NCBI GenBank assembly: GCA_916700875.1 | Contig: CAKAKS010000022.1 | Location: 9,663,013 to 9,727,012, forward strand | Origin: Sebastes aleutianus | Lineage: Eukaryota > Chordata > Actinopteri > Perciformes > Sebastidae | Reading direction: 5' to 3' | Length of the DNA stretch: 64,000 nucleotides | Shown here: in pieces, positions 13,740 through 25,500 of the stretch | Layout of the letters: each line of letters begins with the position of its first letter | How positions within the stretch are numbered: position 1 is the stretch's first letter | Made by a program: the position numbers and the translations under genes | The notes under the pieces: model-generated | What the model was told of the DNA's origin: nothing | What the model saw: only the letters and a program-made list of their open reading frames with translations | The model's database searches: none

Positions 13740-14925
13740 AACCCAGTCTCCTGCAAAATTGCGTTCCCATACAACTAAACTGCCTTCTCAGTTACGTTTG
13801 GAGGGAAACTAGGGTTGCACAAATAATGGAATATTAATCCCGACACAATTTTGGCTTCCCACAATTAAATGAACATGATGGACTGCGATATTGACGTTTA
13901 AAATGCGTGCTCCCCTCATAAAAAACTTGCATAAATCAAGCGCCTCCCAAACTAACAGCAAAAGATGAACCGTCAATCGGGGGCCGATCGAAGCCGGTCG
14001 TTTTCAGCAGTCTCATATTTTGCCAGTCACACACGTGCAGCCTCCACATGATGAGTTTACTTCGGCACACCGGAGGTTCCATTCAGTTACATTATGGTGC
14101 GTTCAGGGTCTACTCAGCAAAAAGGAGTATTAGGCGATGGTAAATTATAACGCTATCATGATGCGTTCTAAAGATTGTAATCTATTATTAAAACTACTAA
14201 TATCAAGATTTTTTAAAATATTGAAATGAAAATACAGTCATTTATTTGCTAATCATTTGAATTATGTGTTTTTTTAATTTTTAAATAACCACTATAGATG
14301 ATAATAACAAAGTAAAAGGATAACATTTAGAGTGTTTGACAGTTGAAATGTAGCACAACATGGAGTTGAAAGCAGCGATCTGTTTATTTAAAATGTGAAA
14401 TTGCAATATTTTGTCCCTAAAATCTAGGAATAATCGTGATAAATAATCGTGATTTCAATATTGATCAAAAATAATCGTGACTATCATTTTGGCCATAATC
14501 GTGCAGCCCTGAGGGAAACATTCTCCTGAATTACGGATGCTGTTTTAAACAGTTTTAAACACATGGTTAACTTTGAAACAAATTGAAACAAAAATCACAA
14601 CAAAACTACTTAGTTAGGTTTAGTAAAAAAAACATCATGGTTTGGCTTTCTCAGATTTCCCTAGTGTACTTTCTCGCTTGTTATACTCGTTATTAGACCA
14701 GTAACGTTATTATTCCATGTAACTTTCATTAATGGTTGCTTGATAAACTACGTCACCTGCTATGTGCATCGCTCATTGCACTATGCCACTCGCAGCGGCC
14801 GTCCGCGAACTATTTATGACACGTTCAAGACAAACGTAATCTGCGACAAAATATGTTTCCCTCCAAACATAATTGAGAATGCTGTTTAGCTGTATGGAAA
14901 AGTACTTTTTATGAGACAGGGCTGG
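13740..14925. mobile_element. Inverted-end element hosting a nested hAT MITE
   Basis: Left arm 13742-13809 and right arm about 14850-14925 are inverted (tacgtttggagggaaac versus gtttccctccaaacat, and the outer cccatacaactaaac versus gtttagctgtatgg). The element carries the hAT insertion at 13810-14511 in its left arm, just inside the gggaaac motif. Confidence 0.8.
13810..14511. mobile_element. hAT-type MITE with exact 8-bp target duplication
   Basis: Terminal sequences tagggttgcac and gtgcagccctg are inverted. The duplicated target is AGGGAAAC at 13802-13809 and 14512-14519, identical on both sides. Internal AT-rich, with repeated aatcgtga motifs; no coding capacity. Confidence 0.93.
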
Positions 14926-15899
14926 TGTGGAAGTGATGTGTGTGAGGCAGATTAGTGTTTGCGTGTGTGGTCCCCATAATACATGTTCTTGTCTTATAGG
15001 TATGTGTGTGAGTGTGTATGCACTTTTCTCAAATCCCAGCATGTTGATTGTTTATCAACACTTTTATTACCACTTAAAGCAAAGCAGTACTGGATATTAA
15101 GCGCCAATAATAGCTGCAACTCTTGAATTATAGCCCTCGGCAGGGCCTTCGGTGTAGGTATGTTCCTCTAGGGTCCGGTGTTTAAGTGAGTGCATGGGAA
15201 TATACAACAATAATAAGATCGCCAGGACAAGACAGATTTAGCAGAGCCCTGAGATGACAGATTAGAGCAGCTGTGCCAGCAATGCTTTTTGTTGTAAGGA
15301 CAACATCCCAGGTGAATTTAAAGAGGAAATGATGGTACTTAAAGAAGAAACAGCAGTAGCCAATTCTTTAAATTGGTCCGTGCTGTGCCTCAGCGTTTGA
15401 ATAGAGGTGTAATTGGAGCTAAATAAGATGATCAGGGAGCACAGCATTTTGGGAAAAACTGTTGTGGTTCACTGAGTCGCACAATAATCATGCAGAAGGT
15501 CCTTATTTTCAGTCTTAAATGTTTGTAAGTAATTGAATTAACAGGTTTAGGATATGTGCACATTCTACTGTAAAGTTTAAAGCATGCATGCACATAAAAA
15601 TACACATTCAAACACAGTTTCTCTGTTCAGTCTGCTACAGGAAATGTCTGCTCAGGCCACCCAACCCTTTCTGACATGCCTTGGTAAAGCCCTGTCCCAT
15701 TACCATGCATTATGCATAGGCCTGTCTCTTAAGTCCCATAAATGTAAAAAGCTTCCCTTGAAATAGAAGAAGTTGAACTGGTGCCTTGTCACAGTCACAT
15801 GTTTCATGCACTGGTCAATTTTGAGATTTTGGTCTATTTCACTTCCATAACTTCTTTCAGACTAGTGGAAAGAAAACATCCAAAATACACAATTAGGTG

Positions 15900-16600
15900 T
15901 TTATTTTACTAAACTTTGTCTATTTGCATTTGTAGATTTCTCCTAATTAAATATGCAAATGATGATCATTTGCATATTAAAACATAAGATTTCAGAAAAC
16001 TTGTAATATAAGAAATAATTGTTTTAATGTAAGTAATCAACTGGGAAACTTTCATGGTGGTAACCTAGTCACCTGCAGTGTCTATGGAATTTTACAATCC
16101 ATATCTTTAAAGGCAGTTTTCTGTAAATAAGGTTTTTCTCAAACTCTGAGCCAGAAATCTGCACTTCAGCAGCACTTACATACACCAAACTTTCCAGTCT
16201 CATTCCTATCTATATTCTGAAGGTTTTTACAGGGGCGTTTGTTCATGTATCATTCACAGCCTGATTTATATAACATTTTATTCATAAAATCATGGCGAAA
16301 ATGATTTTTTTATGGCTGTTGACAGTAGTTTTCTGATTTATGGAGTGATAAAAAGAGATATCCAAAATTCCCTCTGTAAAAACATTTGACTCTAATATAT
16401 AAACAAAATTAAACAATTTTGAACCTGGTTTTATCCAATGTTCACATTTCCTTTCTGGAAACATATGCAAATTAGCACATATTTGATGACAAGATGATGC
16501 CTCATTTAAACACACAACGTCAGAAAACTTGTTATACAAAAAATATTTATCTTCATATAAGTAATCAACTGGGGAAGTGTCATGGTGGTATCTAGTAGTT
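15900..16600 (+). repeat. Diverged direct duplication with octamer motifs
   Basis: Segments around 15990-16070 (cagaaaacttgt...gtaagtaatcaactggg) and 16508-16590 (same motifs) are diverged direct copies about 520 bp apart. Three octamer-type ATGCAAAT/ATTTGCAT motifs occur at 15922-15975 and one more at 16465-16472. Confidence 0.7.
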
Positions 16601-16828
16601 TTTCTTTTACCCTATTCACCTGGGGTGTCTCCCCTTAGTTTCACATAACTGTGTTAGAATTCAGAGAAGATAACTGTAATTAGTTGTGGTTGATTTTTCA
16701 GCAGTGTTGTCAAGTCATTTCGTACAATTCAAAACATAATATAACAAATCAAGTGGTAGAAATCATATTTCAGCAAACAGTAATTAATTTGAATTCTTAA
16801 CTTGTTTGTTTGTATCTTTGTGTTACAG

Positions 16829-19507
16829 AAAGAATGGCTTTGCCTCAACTGTCAGACCCAAAGAGCCGTGTCGGGCCAGCTGGGAGACGTGCCACCTCCA
16901 GCCATGGCGTCCCCGAACAAGCAACCACCTGCTCCTGCTCCCTCTTCCACCCCTGCCCCTGCTGCTGTAGATAGCAAACCTGTAGTAGAAGCACCAGACC
17001 TAACCCCACCACCTCCTGATACCAAGGTAGAGCCCGAAACCATTCCCGCACCTCATCATGATGTCCCTCTTTCTGTTAGTGCCCCATCTCCTGATAGCAC
17101 ACACCAGGAAACACCACAGTCTATAGAACAAAAACAAACAATTGCAGCTGAAGCAGTGTCTGAGCCTGTAATTCACCCTGCGCATCAAGCTCCAGTGTCA
17201 GAAAGTGTAGCTGAGAGTATCCCGGCAGTTGAGCAACAGCAGAACAGCTCTAAGAAAATAGCAGAGGACCACCCTCACCTCGAGACAGAGCCGTCTGATG
17301 CTGATCAACACAGTGCAACTGTCAGTGACATCCCAGCAGTTGAGCAACAACAGAGCAGCTCTGAGAAGGCAGCAGAGGACCGTACTCGCTCTGAGTCAGA
17401 GCCATCTAATGTTGAGCAACAAGCACACAGTGCACCTGTCAGTGTAACCCCAGCAGGTCAACAACAGAGTAGCTCAACAGAGGACTTTTCTGTCGCTGTG
17501 GAAAGGGAGACGCAGAATATATTGACTAATACAGGTTTAGACAAGACAGCAGTCCCTGCTGAGGTAGAAACAGCGCCAAATCCCAAGATTACTCAGGCTG
17601 CAGCTCCCCTGACAGATAATGAGAAAGTGGAGCCCACTCCAGAAAAGCTTCCAGAAGTGACAACTGATTCAGTTGAGCCAAAACCTGCCTCGATCCCAGA
17701 GGCGGTCTCACAGGAAGTTCCTGTTCAGCTTGATCCAAAGCCAGATTCGTCAGCTGCGAATGTAAAAGAGGAGAAAATCACAGAGGTAGAGCTCACTAAG
17801 CCAAGTGAGAAACCCCAGATAGATGAAGCTACTCCAGCAGACATAGCTTTTAATGTGGAAAAAACAAACATCACTACAAAACCTGAGGCCGACAGTGTAG
17901 CACCTGATGTAACGGATGAAGTTACTACAGAAATAAAGGTAGAACCAGAACCTATAATAGAGAAGCCAGATTGCAGAGAAGATGCTCCTCCTCCTCCTGC
18001 AGTTGAGGATGAAGAAAATGTAGCTCCCGTTGACAGTAAACCTGATGAGACCCAGCAAGAATTAAAACTAGAACCAGCAAAATGCATAGAATCTGAAAGT
18101 CCTTCTGTAGTGTCAGAGAACAAACATCCTGTCTCAGCTTCAGAGGAGGAAAGTCCGGCTGATAGAGTGGAAAACAAACCCAAAGAAAAAGAGGAGGACC
18201 TAGCAGATAAGTCACCTCCTGTTGCTCCAGTTGAAGGAGAAACTAAAGCTCTGGAGGAGGCAAAAGAGGAGAATACTGTTGAGAATAAAGTTATTATTGA
18301 AGCAGAAACAGCTAAGCAGAAAATACCTGATGAGAAAACATCAGTTGAGATGAAAACAGTGAAGGACACCGCTGAAGTAAAAATTATTGAGAAAGAAACC
18401 ATTGAGGAGAAAGCTATTGAGAAGGCAGGAAATGAGAATAAATCATCAAATGGCAAGGCCTTTGCAGAGGAGGGAGTTCAGAAGAATGTAGCTGCAGAGA
18501 TGGCAACTGAGGTAAAAGCCGACGAAGGGAAGGTTTTTGAAGAAGAGGCAACAGTTGAGACGGTAAATGACCAGAAACCTCTGGAGGAAAAGGTTGATAA
18601 AGCTCTTTCATCTACTGAAACAGAAAATGTTTGTCCTGTAATAGAGAAGAAAGAAACACCAATAGCTCTGACTGTCACTGAACAAATCCCAAAAGAAGAG
18701 ATACATAAAGAGATAGAACCAGGAACAAAGAATGAGCCATCACCTGCTGATGAAAGACTTGTCGAGACAGTATCATTGCCAGAGAAGTCAGAGGAGAAAG
18801 GAAAGCTTATGGTCGAAGCATTGAGTGTCGCACAGAAAGAGGAAAAGCAGACACCTATAGACACAAACGCAGATGATAAATCTGAGAAAGCAGTGGTTAC
18901 ATCTGTTCCCTCAACTCCTGATCCTAAAGAGCAAGAAAAAGTCAAGGAATCAATGAAAAGTGTCGAGATGGTGTCTTCCTCAGCTGTCATTAGCGGGACA
19001 CAAGTCAGAGATAAATCCTGTGAGGAGAAACTGGTTCAGGAAACAGAACCTGCTTCACAAAATGCAAACAGTATTACTGAAAATCAACATGAAGTAGAGA
19101 GGGAGACGTTGGCTCTGATGGGCAGCGATGAGAAAGCTGCAGAGCAAAAGGTGTCAATCAAAGAGAAGGAAGAAAAACATGACAAAAAAGAGGCTGAGTC
19201 ACAACCTGTTGCTGGCAGCATCCACGGACTTATTTCAGTATCAGAGACGAGCACAGTCTGCGACAAAGCTGGCACTGCAGAGTTTGATGTAGGAAAGAAC
19301 ACAATATCAAAGAAGGATGAAGTATCAGAGACAGCTTTTGAACATGGAGGTGTGTCTGTATCAGTAGCTCCAGTCCCTGTAGCAGAACATGTAATCCCAG
19401 TGTCTGTAGCTAGTGAGCAGGACAAAGGCCCAAAGGAGGAGAACTCTAACGTGGAGGAGAAAAAGGAGGCTCTGGGAAAGCCCAGTGATGAGGATGCAGT
19501 CGCTGAG
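16829..19507 (+). CDS. pclo: pclo exon 1 of window: zinc-finger 2 end and Glu/Lys/Pro-rich region
   Basis: The exon follows an acceptor (tgttacag) and opens with KEWLCLNCQTQRA, the last CxxC pair of piccolo's second zinc finger; the rest of the finger must lie upstream of the window. It enters at phase 0 and encodes 893 residues. A proline/alanine-rich stretch is followed by a very long acidic, Lys/Glu/Val-rich, low-complexity region with no predicted fold, typical of piccolo's disordered middle. About three degenerate tandem units of 38-39 residues (IPAVEQQQ...SSSEK type) occur at 17216-17490. The donor GAG|GTGACC at 19508 is chosen because it joins in frame to the next exon. Reading past it gives an unrelated tail ending at 19594, taken as intron read-through. 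Large antisense open frames here are shadows. Confidence 0.93.
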
Positions 19508-22500
19508 GTGACCATAGTATTTAGCACAAGTAGTGGTAGATTATATGATTGTCTTTGTACATCGTTTGCTCTATTTCTGCCAAAATCAAATTAAAGTTCC
19601 TCGTAGTGACTTTAATATCAAAACACTGCATTATGCAGTAGAATGTTTTGGTTACAGACTGTATGTATCAAATCCCAAATAATAATTTAAATGTAATTTC
19701 CATCTTCCATGCTGCTGTAAATGCTTAGTACTTGAACTTAGTACAAATAGAAATTGAGATATTTTACCAAACTGGCCGGGTTTTGCTGCCATTCCCTTTT
19801 TATGTATTGGAAAATACACAGTTTTTTATAACTAATTAATTGAGTTCTAGAAAGCGTTATTTCATCTCCATGTTATTCCTCACACCTACACATGATTCAG
19901 ACGTAAAAAACTCAACAAATCCCAGTTTAGATATTTTCATTTTTCATTGCAATATCGGAGGAAAATAATTAATTGTCTTATTTCAATTCAACAGGTGAAA
20001 ACAGCAGTGGAGACCTTGAAAGAGCCTGGGGAGAAAGAACTGGCCGCCAAGGACAGCAGTCCCACCAGCCCATCAGACCTAGCCAAGCTGGAAAGCACCG
20101 TCCTTCCCATTCTTGAGGCCCAGGCAAGCACACAACCAATGGACGATGAGGAGAAACTAACAGACACTCTAAAGACCCGACGTAAACTAGAGGTGCTTCC
20201 TCTCTCGCCTGACTCACCCAGCTCAGAAGATGACAGGGAACTTTCCGAGAAGAATGCCAAAGGTACCACAAAGAAAAAGCTCCTTGTGCCCATGGATGTC
20301 AGGGCAGATTCCCTGGATGATAGCAGTGAAAGCTTTGGAAAAGAAAGCCCGATGTCTGGGGATGATGAGGAATTTATCCGGAAACAGATAATGGAAATGA
20401 GTGAGAATGAGGATGGTTCCCCGTCTGATGAGGAAAACCTAATTCGACGCAAGATCAGAGAGAACGAGAAGAAACAGATGGAACAGAAGACAACAGAGGC
20501 TGTAGAGAAGAGTACATCAGGAAAAGCCAGGCGACTTACCAAGAAAAGCACTATCAGTCCAGATGATGAAGAAGATAAGCAACTCCGTGGCTCGTTGGAA
20601 AAACCTGATATAGACAAAGAGGAAGGACAAGAACCAAAAGAAGAGGAGCAACAGACTGGTACTGGAGTTCGCAAATTCCAAACTATGGAGCTGAATTCAA
20701 CCAGCAGCCCTATGCGTATACATAATGATGATGGAGAGCCTGAAATGGAAAGCCTTACAGACTCTCCAGATGATCGGTCTAGAGGTGAGGGGTCATCCAG
20801 TCTACATGCGTCCAGCTTCACGCCTGGGACATCCCCAACATCCCTCTCATCACTGGACGAAGACAGTGACAGTAGTAGTCCCAGCAATATCCGTTCTGGT
20901 GAGGGTAAACAACACAGGAAAGCCAAACACAGGCAACCTGGTCAAATGCTGCCAACTATTGAAGACTCCTCTGAGGAAGAAGAGTTACGGGAAGAGGAGG
21001 AGCTGCTCAGGGAGCAGGAAAAACAAAAGGGCTCTGGGAAAAAATCCAAGAAAGACAAAGAAGAGATTCGAGCCCAGAGGAGGCGAGAGCGTCCAAAGAC
21101 ACCACCAAGCAACCTTTCCCCCATTGAAGATGCCTCGCCGACCGAGGAACTGAGGCAAGAAGCTGAGATGGAGGAAATCAGACGATCATCCTGCTCTGAT
21201 TTCTCCCCCAGTATTGAATCAGATTCGGAAGGATTTGAAATCCATGCTGCAAAGATAGCAGCGGTTCAGAAAACCTATCGACTGCCCATATCAGTATCTC
21301 TTCAATCCCCAACAGACGATCAAAATACTGATCAACTACAGAAAAAAACTCTCAAATCTGCTGATGAGGCTTATGAGGAAATAATGCTGAGGGCTAAGTC
21401 TCCAACACTTGAGAAAGGCGAGATTCAAATGGGAAAAGAGTCTCTTTATGGAGGTATGCTTATTGAAGACTACGCCTATGCGTCTCTTATCGACAATTCA
21501 ACAACTGATCTGGGGGAGCCAGAGAAGATTGTTGTTCCTGCTCAGCCCAGAACACTGAGATCACCAGATGAAGTTTATGAAGACATGATCAAGAAGAGGA
21601 AGGAATTCATGAAGCTGGAGCAGGAGTATCAAAATATGCAGCCCAAAAAGGAAAGCACTACCCCAGAAATTGTGTTGCAACTTGCTGAGAATACCTTCTC
21701 CCAAAGCAGCACAGTAACGTTAGGCAAAGATGGAAAGCCATTGTTGGATGCTGAAACTGCCTATGAAGAGCTAATTAAAAGAGGGCTGACTCCTGGAACA
21801 AGTCCAACTCAGGAGCCAGAAGTGGAAGCCACTGCATCTCGACGGGCACTCCACCCCATTCCAGACTTGAGGGTGACGCAGTGCTCTTCAGGAGAGTTGT
21901 CTTCTGATGATGAGAGTATGATTAAAAAGGAAGAGGATGTAACTGCGGTATCAGACACATCATCAGCTGTGGAAACTGAGCCTGTGACAGTGGTTTCCGA
22001 GTCCCCTCCATCGTACACATCAGACCAGCAACCTCACACCACAATCGCAGAATCCCAGGCTGATGTTGTTGACTTATCTAGTGCACTCCCAAAAACATCA
22101 GGCCCTGTAATTGCCAGTGTATCACCCTTGCCCACAGTTCCCCAGTACACACCCGGTATTCCAAGCATAGTGTCAACTGCCCCACCTATACCCCCCAAGC
22201 CAAGCGTCATACGTAGGGCTAATTCTCAGGAAAAAGCAGAAGTACCTGTTGCACCGCCACTGCCTCCTCCCACCCCACCAAAACCTACTGTTTTTCCCAG
22301 GAAGGCTCCGGTTCCACTTCCACCTCAGGCGTCAGCAACTCCAATCAGGCCAGAGGTAGTGGCTATGACTGCAGCCCAAGGACCACCTACAAGACAAGCA
22401 GTTACACCAATGTACAAGCCTCATGTTCCCCCTCCTGTTGCCCCAAAGCCATCCATTCATGCAGGGATTGGGGATAGCCATCGACCAGGACATGGTGTCA

Positions 22501-25500
22501 AACCACCAATTGCACCAAAGCCGGGCTCACAGCCTTCTTCACCTGCCCATGCTCCACATCCATCAAGACCCACCGTACTTCCCACTGGTTCTGGTAATGA
22601 CACAGCCCTAAATCTGAGCCCTTCTTCTGAGAGCAAGCTGTTTCAACCCTCACCAAAGTCTCCCTCGTCTCCAAGATATGCCAGCAATCTTCGTGACACA
22701 TATGTAGTCATCACACTGCCATCTCAGCCCAGCTCTCCAGTAGACAGCATCTCAACTCAAGCTCCCTCTAGCCCTGGCCCAGTATCTCCTTTACGCCAAG
22801 CTCAGCCCCAAAGTTATCACCAACCACAGCCTCAACCTCAATCTTATCCACAGCAGCATCCGCAACCAGCCCCTCCTCAAACAACCAGGGTGCCTCTGGC
22901 ATACACGCGAGTCACAGAATCCATTGAAAGTCAAGAGATTTGTGGCCCAGAAAAACATGTATCTAGTTCTTGTCACATAATTGAGGCTATATCTGCCTCG
23001 GCACAGCCGCCTGTGGTTATGCCTAACCTGATCTCTCAATTGGTCACCACCGAAGTCCAAAGGACCACTTTCTCTGTTGTTCATGAAAGGACATCACCAC
23101 CAGTGCCAGCTCCAAGGGCAAATGGCGTCCCAATCTCAATGGAGAAACCTAAGCCCCAATTGCCAGCACAGAATGGACAGGCCGTCCAACCTTCTGAGGT
23201 GGTAGACCTTAGGACTATGAAGGTGGACCCTCAATCAGACATGAATGGTGTGGATCTGTCCTCTGGGCCAGACTCAAGACGTCAGTCCTTTGCGACTGAT
23301 GTCAGTCGTCAGAACAGTGCAGTGCAGTCACGTGTGGTCAACCTCAGTGCTGAATCATCCACTGTTTCTATAATGACTGATAGTATCACCATTGTGACCT
23401 GCTCTGCCACAATTCAGCATTGTGACAACGTAGACACCTCTCAATTATCTTCAGTGCCCCTTCAGCTAACGAAAAACAAAGCATTTGAGCCCGTTTCTCA
23501 AATTATATATCGGCCAATTGATTCTCAGCCCTCCTTTGATAGTGGTACAGAGATCCCTATTAACCTCTCAGTTGGATCAAGCACAGGTGGAGGGACTTTC
23601 CAGACCACCCCTGTCACTATTGCACCCACTTGTATTGCAAGTTGTGTCGCTAATGGATTAACTACTGGTACAACCACAGTGGCAGGAGCTGTTGACCTCA
23701 GCACGACAAAACCATTCAACACTATGGTATCAGTGGATGCTGCTTCTGCAGACGTTGTCACAGCTGTAATCACAGATGATGATGGCAAACCAGTGGATCT
23801 GACTGGAGGAAAAAGAGCTGTATGCTGTGATGTTGTGTACAAGCTCCCATTTGCAGGAAGCTGCACGACTCAGCAACCTACCACACCCCTGCCTGAAGAT
23901 CGTTTTGGATATCGTGATGACCATTACCAGTATGACCGATCACCTTATGGCATGAGAGGGTTTGGTGGAATTAAGCCGTCGATGTCCGACACTAACCTAG
24001 CAGAGGCTGGCCTGTTCATTTACAAGAGTAAGAACAGCTATAATTTCAGTGGTACCACAGACGGTGCTGTAGATCTTACCTCAGCAAAGATTTCGGATGC
24101 AGGTCAGTGCAGTGACATTGCCGACCTGTCACTTAAATGTCACTTTGAACTGCCTCGACTCATTCATGGCTAACGTGGCATTTTTTGGTTTGTTTTGCTT
24201 TTCTTTTTGTTTTGCATGGACAATTCGTTTTTTGTTAATTGTTTTTGTTTTTTTTGTCCTTTCACCGTAATATTTTTGCATGTGCCTGCATGCTGTTATC
24301 TTGTTCATACTTGTTGCACTTCTCAACATTGGATTTTTTTCCCCTTTTCCATCTTTTTAATTATTTGGATATGGCATGGCTTGCTTCAACATTGAATAAG
24401 TCTGCATTATTTGGACTCAACTGATATTTTTTGACTTTTGACAGGTGAAGCTGTTGACTACTCCAAGAAAGGAACTTACGCAGGAATGACAATTCCACCC
24501 TATTCCCAAGCCAGAGTCACAAGTGCTGTTGGTACACTCTTTGGTACAAGCAGCGTCTTGAGGTCATCAAATGGGGTGGTCTATTCCTCTGTTGCGGCAC
24601 CAATCCCATCTACGTATGCCATTACCACTCAACCTGGGTCCATCTTTAGTACATCATACAACTCTCTATCGGGTATGCATACCAGCGACACCATGCCTTC
24701 CCTGTCCAACCTCCAGAATTTGCCCCTTACACGCTCCCACAGTTTCCTGTCCACCATCTCCACTACCGCGACAGAAGAACAAGGAGATGCCCCACTCAAT
24801 CTAGAGATCTCTAGAGTGGGTAGTACTTCTGCTTTCGCCACAGCAACAGCCTCTTTATCCCTCGACACCTACACCGATGCATCCCTGGAGGCCATAGCTG
24901 CTTCACTGGAGGCTCTGTCTTCACCCATGGTTCCTGGGGATGGCCAGTATCAGGCGGAGCGTGAGAGGCTAGAGATGGAGAAACTCAAGCAACAGCGCTT
25001 GGCGGAGGAGTTAGAGTGGGAGCGCAATGAGATTCAGCGGTTCCGAGAGCACGAACAGCTCTTGGTGCAGAAGGAACTGGAGGAGCTGCAGTGCATGAAG
25101 CAGCAGATCCTTGACCAGCAAGAAGATGAAAGACAGGCTCACCTTATGATGCAGAAAGAAACCTACGCCCAGCAACAGCAGCAGCTTGAGCAGATTCAGA
25201 GACTCCAAGAGCAACTGCGCATGCAACTGGAAGAGCAAAAACTTCGTCAGATGTACCCAGGTGGGGACATGCCAGGGCACGGCGTGCAGGAGGCAATTGT
25301 CTTAGGACCTGATGGCACAGTGCTGTCCCGAAAGATCACGGATAGCGGGTGCCAGACAGATGAAGAGGATGAGGCAGTCAGCAAAGCTTACACAGCAGGG
25401 AGAAAAAAGAGAAGTGCTAAAAAGAGTGTTGACAGTTGTGTGCAGACTGATGATGAGGATCAAGACGAATGGGAGGCTCAGACAAGAAGCCGACAAAGCC

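Larger units (their letters stand above)
1..16828 (+). other. Long intron upstream of window exon 1 (pclo), partly shown
   Basis: Sequence before the phase-0 acceptor at 16829. Zinc finger 2 is split by it, so its 5' exon lies outside the window. It holds the repeats listed separately. Stretches not covered by them (about 800-1330, 1370-2440, 3000-3600, 3670-5270, 5580-8700, 9730-11150, 12240-13740, 14930-15920) show no gene or element I can support. Confidence 0.75.

Noticed and set aside
17725..18456. Long antisense open frame (about 243 codons) opposite exon 1
   Set aside because: It is a shadow of the Glu/Lys-rich coding strand (Ser/Phe-rich in reverse), with no independent start, splice or domain signal.
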